The notes under the pieces: generated by a model
What the model was told of the DNA's origin: nothing
Seen by the model: only the letters and a program-made list of their open reading frames with translations
Databases searched by the model: none
Translations under genes and position numbers: made by a program
Assembly: GCA_050246015.1 (NCBI GenBank)
Contig: JBFWWU010000001.1
Coordinates: forward strand, 467,636-531,635
From: JTS-AC122 sp050246015
GTDB lineage: Bacteria > Planctomycetota > Phycisphaerae > Phycisphaerales > UBA1924
Length of the DNA: 64,000 nucleotides
Direction: 5' to 3'
In this document: positions 1-8,985 of the stretch, one piece after another
Numbering within the stretch: the stretch's first letter is position 1
Layout: every line of letters begins with the position of its first letter

Positions 1-1
1 G

Positions 2-526
2 GGCGCGGATTGGGTCAAACTCGAAGTCCTGGGTGACAAGAAAACGCTCCTCCCCGACCCCGTCGGCACCATCGAGGCCACCCGCACCCTCGTCGCCGAT
101 GGCTTCCGCGTCCTGGCCTACACCTCCGACGACCCCATCGCCGCCCTTCGCATCAAGGAAGCCGGCGCCGCCTGCGTCATGCCCGCCGGATCCCCCATCG
201 GCTCCGGTCAGGGCGTCCTCAACCGCAGCAACATCGTCCTGTGCCTGGAACTCCTCAAGGCCGGCGACCCGTCCTACCCCGTCATCGTCGATGCCGGCGT
301 CGGCTCCGCCTCCGACGTCGCCATCGCCATGGAACTCGGCGCTGACGCCGTCCTCCTCAACACGGCCGTCGCGCACGCTAAAAACCCCGTCCTCATGGCC
401 CACGCGATGCGCCACGCCACCTGCGCCGGCCGCGCCTCCTACCTCGCCGGTCGAATCCCCCGAAAACTCTACGCCACCGCCAGCAGTCCCTGGGAGGGCG
501 CCATCTCCTACATCCCCGGCGAGTGA
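2..526 (+). CDS. thiG: Thiazole synthase ThiG, C-terminal part (cut by window start)
   Basis: ThiG makes the thiazole phosphate moiety of thiamine in the cytoplasm from deoxyxylulose phosphate, dehydroglycine and ThiS-thiocarboxylate. The reading frame enters at base 2 and gives about 174 residues that match the second half of the (beta/alpha)8 barrel. Visible are a WVKLEVLGD segment, whose lysine is probably the Schiff-base residue, then LLPDPVGT, the phosphate-binding PAGSPIGSGQG stretch, VDAGVGSASD and GADAVLLNTAVA. The protein ends ISYIPGE. The N-terminal third lies outside the window, so no start or regulation can be judged. A tRNA gene follows 36 bases downstream on the same strand. Confidence 0.95.
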   Translation, partial: GADWVKLEVLGDKKTLLPDPVGTIEATRTLVADGFRVLAYTSDDPIAALRIKEAGAACVMPAGSPIGSGQGVLNRSNIVLCLELLKAGDPSYPVIVDAGVGSASDVAIAMELGADAVLLNTAVAHAKNPVLMAHAMRHATCAGRASYLAGRIPRKLYATASSPWEGAISYIPGE

Positions 527-545
527 CCCCGTACCTTCCGCACCG

Positions 546-551
546 TAGAAT
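546..551 (+). promoter_or_regulatory. Possible -10 box of the tRNA-Ser gene
   Basis: The hexamer TAGAAT ends 11 bases before the mature tRNA 5' end, a normal distance for a stable-RNA promoter with a very short 5' leader. No convincing -35 hexamer was seen in the end of thiG, so this is a weak call. Confidence 0.3.
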
Positions 552-562
552 CTCGCCGCTCC

Positions 563-649
563 GGAGCGGTGGCCGAGTGGTTGAAGGCGCTCGACTTGAA
601 ATCGAGTAAACCCGCAAGGGTTTCGGGAGTTCGAATCTCCCCCGCTCCG
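563..649 (+). tRNA. tRNA-Ser, anticodon UGA
   Basis: An 87-base class II tRNA. The 7-bp acceptor stem pairs GGAGCGG (563-569) with CCGCTCC (642-648), followed by a G discriminator. The anticodon stem CTCGA/TCGAG encloses a loop with TGA at 597-599. A long variable arm (about 607-624, with a stem-forming AACCC/GGGTT type pairing) identifies the serine family. The T arm contains GTTCGAATC. The CCA end is not encoded and must be added. It reads UCA and, by wobble, other UCN codons. Confidence 0.95.
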
Positions 650-891
650 TTATGCCCGCGCGACGTGCACACCCCAATCCCTGCATCCTGATCCACTGAG
701 CAGCCACGCTCCGCCCCGGGCCTCCATTCGACGAACCATCCGCTTCAATCGGTTTTCATCGCGTGCCCGGCACGCCGTGATCGATGCACCTCGATCACGA
801 CTGGGACTTCATCCTCATTTCATCGCGCGCTCACCGCCCGCGCCCATCATCACGTGTCCTAGTTCCGCCCACAACCGAAGGGGCCCCTCCA

Positions 892-1113
892 ATGCCCAAG
901 TACGGAAAAAAAGCCCAGCGCAAGGTCGCCCGCGCCATGCACGAACGCAAACACGGCACCCTCCGCAGCGGCCGCTCCGGAAAGAAAGTCACCAGCCGTA
1001 AACAAGCCATCGCCATCGGCCTCTCCGAGGCCCGCAGCGAAGGCGCTAAGGTGCCCCCCAACCCGAATCGCTCGAAGAACAAATCATCCGGCCCCCGAAA
1101 GAGCAAGACCTGA
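892..1113 (+). CDS. Small lysine/arginine-rich protein, DUF6496 type
   Basis: A 73-residue, very basic protein beginning MPKYGKKAQRKVARAMHE and containing HGTLRSGRSGKKVTSRKQ followed by an AIAIGLSEARSEGAKVP stretch. This matches the DUF6496 family as I remember it: small proteins of unknown function, often with a KYGKKA start, proposed to bind nucleic acid or protein because of their charge. The ATG at 892 is chosen because the family motif starts there and a GAAGGGG purine run lies about 13 bases upstream; the frame is open further upstream (to 784) but that part looks non-coding. The stop lies 8 bases before the convergent sucB stop. No specific function can be assigned. Confidence 0.75.
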   Translation: MPKYGKKAQRKVARAMHERKHGTLRSGRSGKKVTSRKQAIAIGLSEARSEGAKVPPNPNRSKNKSSGPRKSKT

Positions 1114-1121
1114 CGCCCGGC

Positions 1122-2423
1122 TCACACCCACAGCATCAGACGCGTCGGATCCTCGATCCCGTTCTTCACCGCCACCAGGAACTGCACCGCCTCTGCCCCG
1201 TCCACCATCCGGTGGTCGTACGACAGCGCCAGGTACATCATCGGCCGGATCGCTAGCTCCCCCGATCCCGCCGGATACTCGACCGCCCGGCTCTTGATCG
1301 CGTGCATCCCCAGAATCCCCGTCTGCGGCGGGTTCAGAATCGGCGTTGACATCAGCGACCCATAAATCCCCCCGTTCGTGATCGTAAACGTGCCCCCTTG
1401 TAGATCGTTCAACGTCAGTTTCCCCTCCTTTGCCTTGTTCGCCAGGTCCTTGATCCCTTTCTCGATCCCCGCGAACGACAGGCTCTGGCAATCCCGCAGC
1501 ACCGGCACCACCAGCCCCTTGGGCGTGCCGATCGCCACCGAGATATCGCAGTAATCGTGGAACTCGATCTCCGGCGACCCCTCCTTGCTCTGCGTGATGA
1601 ACGCGTTGACCGCGGGGAACTGCGCCAGCGCGTTGCACACCGCTTTGACGAAGAACGACATGAACCCAAGCCCGACCCCGTGCTTCTTCTCAAACGCCTC
1701 CTTGTACTGCCCCCGCAGCGCCATCACCGCCGACATGTCGCACTCATTGAACGTCGTCAGCATCGCCGCCGTGTGCTGCGCCTCGACCAGCCGCGCGGCC
1801 ACTCGCTGACGCAGCATCGTCATCCGCTCGCGCCGCACCCCGCGATCGCCCGCCCCGCCCGCCGGACTCGCCGCGATCGGGCCCGCCGCCCGCCCCTCCG
1901 TGCCCCCCGGCTTCGTCCGCGCCGCCGCCTCCACGTCCTGCTCGCTGACTCGACCCCCAGGACCCGTCCCGCGGATCTTCGTCAGATCCAGCCCAAGTTC
2001 TTCGGCCGCCTTTCTCGCCAGCGGCGTCGCCCGCACATCGCCCCCCGGCCCCGCGTGCCCATTCGTCGCCGGCGCCACCGGCGCGGCCACGGGCTTGGCG
2101 CCCTCCGTCCCCCCGATCGTCCCTTTCGATTCCCCCTTCCCCGATCCCGCGCCAACCGCCGCCACCGCCACCGCCGCCGCCTTGACCGATTCATCGATCT
2201 TCCCGATCACGTCGCCGATCTTTACCTCTTGACCCACCTTGGCCGCCTGCTTCACCGCTCCGGTCGCCGGCGCAGGCAGTTCCGCGTTGATCTTGTCCGT
2301 CTCCAGCACCGCGATCGTCTCGTCGCGCTTCACCACGCCACCCTCCGGCACCCGCCACTCCAGAATCACGGCCTTGTCCACGGATTCGCCCAGTGTCGGT
2401 ATGACGATGTCAATCAGTGCCAT
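1122..2423 (-). CDS. sucB: 2-oxoacid dehydrogenase E2, dihydrolipoyllysine succinyltransferase type
   Basis: The E2 core of a 2-oxoacid dehydrogenase complex, probably 2-oxoglutarate dehydrogenase: it moves the acyl group from E1 via a lipoyl-lysine to CoA. The 433-residue protein has one N-terminal lipoyl domain (residues 1-78) with lipoylation Lys44 in ETDK, a Gly/Ala/Pro-rich linker, a peripheral subunit-binding domain near 125-165 (ATPLARKAAEELG, GTGPGGRVSEQDV) and a C-terminal catalytic domain ending with DHRMVDG (His404, Asp408). The start at MALIDIVIPTLGES fits the domain; an in-frame ATG 8 codons earlier (2447) is possible. No E1 or E3 gene is adjacent. An E1-beta gene (26.3-27.2 kb) and lipoyl synthase (24.5 kb) are in the same window but not in an operon with it. 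Confidence 0.92.
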   Translation of the reverse strand: MALIDIVIPTLGESVDKAVILEWRVPEGGVVKRDETIAVLETDKINAELPAPATGAVKQAAKVGQEVKIGDVIGKIDESVKAAAVAVAAVGAGSGKGESKGTIGGTEGAKPVAAPVAPATNGHAGPGGDVRATPLARKAAEELGLDLTKIRGTGPGGRVSEQDVEAAARTKPGGTEGRAAGPIAASPAGGAGDRGVRRERMTMLRQRVAARLVEAQHTAAMLTTFNECDMSAVMALRGQYKEAFEKKHGVGLGFMSFFVKAVCNALAQFPAVNAFITQSKEGSPEIEFHDYCDISVAIGTPKGLVVPVLRDCQSLSFAGIEKGIKDLANKAKEGKLTLNDLQGGTFTITNGGIYGSLMSTPILNPPQTGILGMHAIKSRAVEYPAGSGELAIRPMMYLALSYDHRMVDGAEAVQFLVAVKNGIEDPTRLMLWV

Positions 2424-2734
2424 ATTCAGATCCGCTTCAACAGTCATCTTCTTCGAACGCCACGCCCCGCGTCTTCATCGGCTCGCCAGCGACCGGCGGG
2501 GCATTATTCACCCCCCAAGCCGCCTTTTCGCTTCCCCTTTTCTCGCCTCGTTGCCGCCTGGCGCAACCCGATCCAAGCCCCGCTCGCCTATAATCTTCCG
2601 CGTCGATTCGCGCGTCGTTTGTCACACAATTTCCCACTCAGACTCGCGCCTTTTCGGCACCGATCCTGTCCCCTTTTTCGTTCGCTCCACACGTCAAAGT
2701 TCTCCCGCGACGTGCTCCGTCGCCACGCCCAACC
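2424..2734. promoter_or_regulatory. Divergent intergenic region sucB / gyrB
   Basis: A 311-base pyrimidine-rich stretch that must hold the promoters of sucB (leftward) and gyrB (rightward). The only good motif is a perfect TATAAT at 2589-2594 on the + strand, about 140 bases before the gyrB start; the -35 position has no good match. No hairpin or riboswitch-like structure was recognised. Confidence 0.4.
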
Positions 2735-5614
2735 ATGAGCAAATCACCCTCCCAGATCCCTCCCCCCGCTCCGGCCTCTTCTCCCCCTCCCGCCTCCAAC
2801 CAGCAAGCCTACGGCGAGGACCAGATCAAGGTCCTCGAAGGCCTGGAAGCCGTTCGCCTTCGCCCCGGCATGTACATCGGCGGCACCGGTGTCGGACCCC
2901 TCCACCACATGATCTACGAGGTCGTCGATAACTCCATCGACGAAGCCATGGCCGGGTTCGCCTCCACCGTCGCCGTCACCGTCAACGCCGACGGCTCCTG
3001 CACCGTCGTCGATAACGGCCGCGGCATCCCCATCGGCCCCAAAAAGCACGACAACCCCGCCTACGACGGAAAGCCCGCCGTCGAGATCGTCCTCACCGTC
3101 CTCCACGCCGGCGGTAAGTTCGGCGAAGAGGGCTCCGCATACAAAGTCTCCGGCGGCCTCCACGGTGTCGGTGTCTCCTGCGTCAACGCCCTCTCCGAAT
3201 GGCTCGAATGCGAGGTCTACCGCGACGGCAAGGTCCACGCCATCGAGTTCGAGCGCGGCAAAACCGCCAAGCCGCTCACCGTCGCCGGTCCCATCCCCCC
3301 AGGCTCCGACCTCAAGACCGGCACCAAAGTCACCTTCATGCCCGACTCCGAGATCTTCCCAGATACCCGCTTCGATTACGCGATCCTCTCCACTCGTCTG
3401 CGCGAACTGGCCTATCTCAACCCCGGCATCACCATCCGCCTTCGCGACGAGCGCGTCGGACCCGACGGCAAAATCAAGTCCGAAACCTTCCACGCACGAA
3501 ACGGCCTGCTCGAATACATTGAACACCTCATGGCCGGCAAGACCCCCATGTCCGCCCCCGTCCACGTCATCAAGGAAGACAAGGCCAACTTCCTCCAGTG
3601 CGAAGTCGCGTTGCAGTACCACGACGGGTACAACGAAAACCTCCTCGCCTTCACCAACAACATCAAAAACGTCGACGGCGGCACCCACGCTCAGGGGTTC
3701 AAGGTCGCCCTCACCCGCACCATCAACTCCTACGCCAAGCGCGCCGGCATCCTCAAGGAAAAAGACCCCGTCCCCTCCGGCGAGGACCTCCGCGAAGGGC
3801 TCGTCGCGATCGTCAGCGTCAAGTTGCCGCAGCCCGCGTTCAACAATCAGCCCAAGGAAAAACTCCTCAACCCCGAGATCGAAGGGTTTGTCTCCCAGGC
3901 CGTCCAGGAACAACTCGACGCCTGGCTTGAAGAGCACCCCGGCGAAGCCAAACGCCTGTGCCTCAAAGGGATCGTCGCCGCCCAAGCCCGCGAAGCGGCC
4001 CGCAAGGCCCGCGAACTCACGCGCCGAAAGTCCGCCCTCGATTCCGGCTCCATGCCCCACAAACTCCGCGACTGCAAAACCAAGGACGTCGACCGCTCCG
4101 AGATCTACCTCGTCGAAGGTGACTCCGCCGGCGGCTCCGCGACCCAGGGTCGCGACATCGAAACGCAGGCCATCCTCCCCCTCAAGGGCAAGATCCTCAA
4201 CGTCGAAAAAGCCCGCATCGACAAGGTACTCGGCTTCGAGGAGATCCGCACCCTCATCTCCGCCCTCAAGATCGGCATCGGCAGCGACGTGGACATGAGC
4301 AAACTCCGCTACGGCCGCGTCATCATCATGACCGACGCCGACGTGGACGGGTCCCACATCCGCACCCTCCTCCTCACCTTCTTCTTCCGCCAGATGCCCG
4401 AACTCATCAAGCGCGGCCGCGTGTACTGCGCCCAGCCGCCACTCTACCAACTCGTCTGGGGCAGCGGCAAAAACAAACGCGTCCAGTACGTCCTCAACGA
4501 CTCCAAACTCGACGACATGCTCACACAGATCGGGCTCGAACGCGCCACGCTCGTCCTGCGCTATCCCGATCCCGCTCCATCACGCTCCGTCGCCGCGCCG
4601 CGCGGCTCCCACGCCGGCGCCCCTCCCGAACCTGCCTCGCCCGCCCGGCACATCGCCGGCGACGAACTCCTGAAACTCATCCGCATCCTCCGACGCCTCG
4701 ACGAACTCGTCACCGTCGCCGAACGCCGAGGCGTCAAGTTCCCCGATCTCCTCGCCACCCGCTCCCACGACCCCGATCGCCGTCTTCGCTTGCCCACTCA
4801 CCGCCTCGTCTGGACCGGCGGCGAGGCCTTCGCTTGGTCCGAATCTCAGGCCCGCGACATCGCCCTGCGCCACGGACTCGCTCTGGCGGAACTCGGCGAC
4901 GAATCCGATGCGCCCGACGCCCCAGACCACGCCCCCTCACCTACCGCCGGCTCCGTCCCCGCCGCCTCGGCCAACGGCGCGGCCAACCACGCCCCCGCTC
5001 ACTCGTCCTCCCCCGACGCCGCCCCCCACCGCCGACCCAGCGCCTCGCTCCGCGAACTCCACGAGAACCGCGAACTCGAGCGCATGTTCGAGCAACTCGC
5101 CGCTTTCGGATTGTCGATCGACGACTACGCCCTCGTGCAGGAAGAGTCCGTCACCGGCGACAAACTCCCCACCAAGTTCGCCTGGGAACTCAGCGACGCG
5201 ACCGCCAAGCCCGAGAGCCATGCCGAATCCCAGCCGCTCGCGGGTACTGCGCCCGACGACGCCGACACCAGCGGACCGGGCGCCCCCCCCGCCGGCGACG
5301 ATCCCTCGCCCCGCTCTCACCCCTCCTCATCCAAGGTCGTTGACGTTCCCAACATCCCTTCGATCCTCACCAAACTGCACGAAGTCGGCCGCCGCGGCCT
5401 CGAAGTCAAACGCTTCAAGGGCCTTGGTGAAATGGACGCCGATCAACTCTGGGAAACTACCATGGATCCTGCCAAGCGCACGCTCATGCGCGTCACCTGG
5501 GACGGCGCGGCCGAGGCCGACGCGCTCTTCTCAATCCTCATGGGTGAGGAAGTCGAACAGCGCCGCAAGTTCATCGAAGAACACGCGCTGGAAGTCAAGA
5601 ACCTGGACGTGTGA
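2735..5614 (+). CDS. gyrB: DNA gyrase subunit B with large internal insertion
   Basis: The ATPase subunit of type IIA topoisomerase, which powers negative supercoiling with GyrA. Of 959 residues, 1-25 are a proline/serine tail; the GHKL ATPase domain follows with EVVDNSIDEAM (catalytic Glu62, Mg-binding Asn66), NGRGIP and GGLHGVGVSCVNALS. The TOPRIM domain has VEGDSAGG (Glu461) and DADVDGS (Asp534, 536, 538). The C-terminal tail has RFKGLGEMDADQLWETTM. Between about residues 590 and 866 lies an insertion, partly helical and partly Ala/Pro/Ser-rich low complexity, at the place where enterobacterial GyrB carries its smaller insert. A ParE identity is less likely but not excluded without a gyrA or parC neighbour. 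The ATG at 2735 has no clear Shine-Dalgarno. Codons end preferentially in C. Confidence 0.93.
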   Translation: MSKSPSQIPPPAPASSPPPASNQQAYGEDQIKVLEGLEAVRLRPGMYIGGTGVGPLHHMIYEVVDNSIDEAMAGFASTVAVTVNADGSCTVVDNGRGIPIGPKKHDNPAYDGKPAVEIVLTVLHAGGKFGEEGSAYKVSGGLHGVGVSCVNALSEWLECEVYRDGKVHAIEFERGKTAKPLTVAGPIPPGSDLKTGTKVTFMPDSEIFPDTRFDYAILSTRLRELAYLNPGITIRLRDERVGPDGKIKSETFHARNGLLEYIEHLMAGKTPMSAPVHVIKEDKANFLQCEVALQYHDGYNENLLAFTNNIKNVDGGTHAQGFKVALTRTINSYAKRAGILKEKDPVPSGEDLREGLVAIVSVKLPQPAFNNQPKEKLLNPEIEGFVSQAVQEQLDAWLEEHPGEAKRLCLKGIVAAQAREAARKARELTRRKSALDSGSMPHKLRDCKTKDVDRSEIYLVEGDSAGGSATQGRDIETQAILPLKGKILNVEKARIDKVLGFEEIRTLISALKIGIGSDVDMSKLRYGRVIIMTDADVDGSHIRTLLLTFFFRQMPELIKRGRVYCAQPPLYQLVWGSGKNKRVQYVLNDSKLDDMLTQIGLERATLVLRYPDPAPSRSVAAPRGSHAGAPPEPASPARHIAGDELLKLIRILRRLDELVTVAERRGVKFPDLLATRSHDPDRRLRLPTHRLVWTGGEAFAWSESQARDIALRHGLALAELGDESDAPDAPDHAPSPTAGSVPAASANGAANHAPAHSSSPDAAPHRRPSASLRELHENRELERMFEQLAAFGLSIDDYALVQEESVTGDKLPTKFAWELSDATAKPESHAESQPLAGTAPDDADTSGPGAPPAGDDPSPRSHPSSSKVVDVPNIPSILTKLHEVGRRGLEVKRFKGLGEMDADQLWETTMDPAKRTLMRVTWDGAAEADALFSILMGEEVEQRRKFIEEHALEVKNLDV

Positions 5615-5682
5615 CCCCCCGTGGCAAGCGCCCGTGCTCGCTCTCCCGCCACGCCACCCATCCGCTGCAAGAGTGCCGCGTT

Positions 5683-6510
5683 CTACCGACGCCGGCGCAC
5701 CGCAAGGCCTGCCCCGACGCACATCATCACCAGCCCGCCCGGCCCCGGGATGAACACGCGCCCTGCCGCGGACATCACCCGGCCCGCCGCGTCAAAGTCC
5801 ACCGGCTGAAGCCCCCCGAGTTGCTGGAAGAAGTTGTGCGACGCGTTCCCGTTCACGTCCGCATCAGTCAATCCCAGCGACGCGCCGAACGGCGACACCG
5901 TAAATCCCACTTCCGACTGATCCAGCGACACCGCCGCCGTGATCGTCGGCACGAACGCGAAGTGACCCCCGTTGGGCGTCAGGTGCGCGCCGCTGTTGCT
6001 CTCGGCCATCGCGTACAGCCCGCCCCCGGAGTTCACGAAATCGGCGATGTCCACCGCCCGCGCGTTCAGGATGTCCAGTTCTCCCTGCGTCAGGATCCCG
6101 CCGAAATCCGATGCCACCACGATCGCCGAGTACGTCGTGCCAAGCTGGTCCAGCGCCGCGTTCAGACCCGACGCCGGCACGCGGTCGTAATCCACGCCCG
6201 GCGTGTACCCGCTCATGATGATCCCCTGCTCTCCGTCCACGTGCCCCCCAGGCGGCGAGATCGATGATTCCACGAACAGGAATCGGTTGATCCCGCCTGC
6301 CACGTACGGGTTGAACGCCGGATCCATCACGAAACTGATCGCGACCTGGTTGATCCGCCGGGCCCCCGTCAGGTTTCCGCCCGCGAACGCGTGGAAATCA
6401 GGATCGTGCCCTGTCAGGAAGATCGAACCGAAGGTCCCCGCCTGCGAATCACCCGCCAGTCCGACGCACGCCCACATCGCCGCCGCACCGACGAACCCAC
6501 GAAACTTCAT
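5683..6510 (-). CDS. Secreted protein with PEP-CTERM-like sorting tail
   Basis: A 275-residue exported protein. It begins with a signal peptide (MKFRGFVGAAAMWACVGLAG, probable cleavage after SQA). The body has a DUF-like domain with ILTQGELDILN and ADFVNSGGGLYAMAES, reminiscent of class I amidotransferase-like or GATase-fold surface proteins. The C-terminus is a short sorting-tail pattern: FIPGPGG, a hydrophobic helix LVMMCVGAGLAV, then four arginines and the stop. This is the tripartite architecture recognised by exosortases, and an exosortase gene lies at 21.5-22.5 kb. The ATG at 6510 follows GGAG by 9 bases, which decides the start over a non-ATG start 16 codons upstream. It converges with gyrB. 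The function of the body is unknown to me. Confidence 0.72.
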   Translation of the reverse strand: MKFRGFVGAAAMWACVGLAGDSQAGTFGSIFLTGHDPDFHAFAGGNLTGARRINQVAISFVMDPAFNPYVAGGINRFLFVESSISPPGGHVDGEQGIIMSGYTPGVDYDRVPASGLNAALDQLGTTYSAIVVASDFGGILTQGELDILNARAVDIADFVNSGGGLYAMAESNSGAHLTPNGGHFAFVPTITAAVSLDQSEVGFTVSPFGASLGLTDADVNGNASHNFFQQLGGLQPVDFDAAGRVMSAAGRVFIPGPGGLVMMCVGAGLAVRRRR

Positions 6511-6647
6511 GTGTCTCACTCCACAAAGAGACGCTCTTGTCGCGACCGACAACCTCATAACTCTACTTCACAAATTCCTCGGTGCCACAAAAACACGTAC
6601 GGCGTGCGTTCGCCTCGCCTCACGCAGGAGCACGGGCGCGCCCAACC

Positions 6648-7016
6648 TTACTCCTTCCGCCCCGGCGGCTCGGCTTCATCATCATCCGAATCGTCCCCAT
6701 CGAACTCCGCCGGCTCGATGATCGCCGACATCGACCCGTGCCCACCTTCATCCGGCCCGAACGCGTGGATCTGGTCCCGCTTCAGTTCCGCGTGCTCCTT
6801 GTGCGTCGTCAGGCAGATCCCCCGACCCTCCTTGTCCACCTTCTTCGCGATCTTCATCCCCCGCTCCGGCGGATGACCGAACAACTCCTGCAGCATCCGA
6901 ATCACGTACTCATACGTGTGATCGTCGTCGTTGAGCAGCACGACGTTCCACAACTTCGGCTGCTCGGTATCCTGACCCGTGCAAGCGTTCGGCCGTGTCT
7001 GCGTTTGCGTAGACAT
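6648..7016 (-). CDS. clpS: ATP-dependent Clp protease adaptor ClpS
   Basis: ClpS binds N-degron substrates and hands them to ClpA/ClpC-ClpP. The 122-residue protein has a short polar N-terminal arm, then the family core: LWNVVLLNDDDHTYEYVI, MLQELFGHPPERGMKIAK, DKEGRG and THKEHAELKRDQIHAFGPD. NDDDHTYEYV forms the N-end residue pocket. An acidic C-terminal tail (GDDSDDDEAE) extends beyond the usual end. The start is taken as the ATG at 7016; a TTG two codons upstream is also possible. No clpA or clpC neighbour is present in the window. Confidence 0.95.
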   Translation of the reverse strand: MSTQTQTRPNACTGQDTEQPKLWNVVLLNDDDHTYEYVIRMLQELFGHPPERGMKIAKKVDKEGRGICLTTHKEHAELKRDQIHAFGPDEGGHGSMSAIIEPAEFDGDDSDDDEAEPPGRKE

Positions 7017-7067
7017 GCCCAATCATATCGTTCCGTCGCGCCGCTTCGTGTCACGCCCCTGCCCGGC

Positions 7068-8813
7068 TCACCCGTACCGCGTCGCCGACGCCCCTCGCGG
7101 CTTCACCCGCATCGCGTACCACCCGCACCGCAGCGCCGTCCACGCCCAGCGTCCCAGGAACCCCGCCTTGGCGATCACTCCATCGCGCTCGAGTTGCCCC
7201 ATCCCCGGCCTCTTGGAGTCAAGATGAAGGTTCCACTTCCCCCAGCACGCCGGATAGTCCGTCGTCTGATCAAACACCACCACCATCGCCGGCCGCTGTG
7301 TCAACATCCGCAGTTGCCGCCGAACACGCGACAGCCGGTGCCCCGCATAGATCAGCCGGTACGGCCTCGTCGCCGCCGGCTCGTTCCCCCCGCCGTGATC
7401 CGGTACGTCGTTCCGCGTCACGTACGTCCACCGCGGCATCGATTCGCCCGCCGCGTGGTCAAGCCCCTGATTCACCATCACCCGCAACTGATCCGCCCAC
7501 CCCACCGACGCCGGGTGCGAGCACAGCACCGCGATCCGCTTCCCGCTCGATAGCACCCCGGCCCGGCGCATCGCGTCGATCGTCGCCTCCGGCGCCGGCC
7601 CGTCGCGATCCAGTTTCCCCGCCCGGTTCACCACGACGTCCATCGCCGTCCGCCGTATCACTTCCGCGTGAAACAGCCGCCGGTGCATGCTCGCCTGAAG
7701 GCTGTCCCGCAGGATCGACCACATGCGGTGCCTCATCGCCCGCCGCAGTGGCTTCTTCTCCAGCACCTTCTGCAGCATCCACAGCATGTTCCGCTGCGAG
7801 TAATAGATCCGCGCCACCGTCAACTTCATGTTCCACGGCGTGTGGTACACCACCGCGTCCAGATTCAGCACCACACGGTACCCCGCCTTGCCAAACCGCA
7901 GGCACCAGTCCGCGTCATCGCAGTAAATGAAATACCGCCAGTCCCAGAAACCCACCTGTTCCACCGCCGACCAACGCGCCAGCATGCTGCACGCCGAGAC
8001 CACGTCCACATCCCGCAGTCCGGTGTACTCGTTCTCCCCTCGCGGCCCACCCACCTTCTTCACCCACTCCGCGTGGTACTCATGCCGCGCATGCCCGACC
8101 GGCGGCGCATCACCCATCGCGCCCACCTCGCGATTGAGATAGATCGTCGACTCGATCGTCACCCTCTTGTTTGACATGTCCACCGTCCGCGAACCCACCA
8201 GCCCGATCCTCTCATCGCTCGCGGCCGCCTTCGTCAACTCCGTCAGCGCGTTCGACGGCACATCCGCGTCATCATCCACCAGCCACGCGTACTCCGGCGC
8301 CCTCCCGCGCGATGCCAGCGCGTGCGCCACATACGAAAGCCCCGTGTTGAACCCCCCGCACCCCCCCATGTTCGAATGATTCCGTACCAGCGTCAGCGAG
8401 CCGAACCCGCCCGCGTTCGCTTCCCCCGGCGTCAGCCGCCGCGCCGCCTCAAACCGCGGCTCGTGCGCCCGGTCCGTCGCGTTCTCCACCACAAACTCCG
8501 GCTTCCACGCGGCACTCAACACGTTCAGCGTCCCGTCCGTCGACGAGTTGTCCACCACGATCACGTGCATCCGCCCCGTCGGATAGTCCTGCCTCGACAG
8601 CGACCGCAGGATGTTGTCCACATCCTTCTTCCGGTTCCACGTCACGATGATCACGCACACCGTCGCCGTCGCCGCCGCGACGCTCGCGCCCGCTCGCGCC
8701 CCCGTCCCTCCCGCCTCCGCCACCCTTCCATTCTCCCCCGCCGGCGCCGCCGCGCCAGGCGTGGGCGGAATCCGCACTTCAATCGGCTTGTTCGGCGTCA
8801 GTCGGGTAGACAC
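7068..8813 (-). CDS. Glycosyltransferase family 2, large two-part protein
   Basis: A GT-A fold glycosyltransferase, probably of galactofuranosyl/rhamnosyl type acting in cell-surface glycan synthesis. With the chosen start it has 581 residues. The nucleotide-sugar binding domain begins CVIIVTWNRKKDVDNIL (about 53-69), with VVDNSSTDGT, NMGGCGGFNTG, the metal-binding VDDDAD (about 179-184) and YFIYCDDADWCLRFG. The last 200 residues (after about 380) contain a second, unrecognised region. The GTG at 8813 is preferred because AAGGAAG and GGAG lie just upstream and the extra 31 residues from the GTG at 8906 look non-natural. No predicted membrane segments. It sits a few kb from the polysaccharide locus but is separated from it by two metabolic genes. 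Confidence 0.85.
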   Translation of the reverse strand: MSTRLTPNKPIEVRIPPTPGAAAPAGENGRVAEAGGTGARAGASVAAATATVCVIIVTWNRKKDVDNILRSLSRQDYPTGRMHVIVVDNSSTDGTLNVLSAAWKPEFVVENATDRAHEPRFEAARRLTPGEANAGGFGSLTLVRNHSNMGGCGGFNTGLSYVAHALASRGRAPEYAWLVDDDADVPSNALTELTKAAASDERIGLVGSRTVDMSNKRVTIESTIYLNREVGAMGDAPPVGHARHEYHAEWVKKVGGPRGENEYTGLRDVDVVSACSMLARWSAVEQVGFWDWRYFIYCDDADWCLRFGKAGYRVVLNLDAVVYHTPWNMKLTVARIYYSQRNMLWMLQKVLEKKPLRRAMRHRMWSILRDSLQASMHRRLFHAEVIRRTAMDVVVNRAGKLDRDGPAPEATIDAMRRAGVLSSGKRIAVLCSHPASVGWADQLRVMVNQGLDHAAGESMPRWTYVTRNDVPDHGGGNEPAATRPYRLIYAGHRLSRVRRQLRMLTQRPAMVVVFDQTTDYPACWGKWNLHLDSKRPGMGQLERDGVIAKAGFLGRWAWTALRCGWYAMRVKPRGASATRYG

Positions 8814-8985
8814 GCTTCCTTCACTCCACCAAATTCTGGGCTTCCACGGGACCTCGGTCGGAACCACGACCCCGGGACAGTGACCACTGTAGTCGGCCAC
8901 GTTCACACTCGCAGTTTCTTCGACCCCGCCGCTCTCGAAGCCTCACTTCGCCCGTCCCCCGTCCTCGTCACCCCACACGCGCAAT

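Noticed and set aside
2744..4450. A 568-codon minus-strand frame opposite gyrB
   Set aside because: Antisense shadow of gyrB; the composition (Asp/Glu/Val/Gly) is the complement of the gyrB frame and has no motif.
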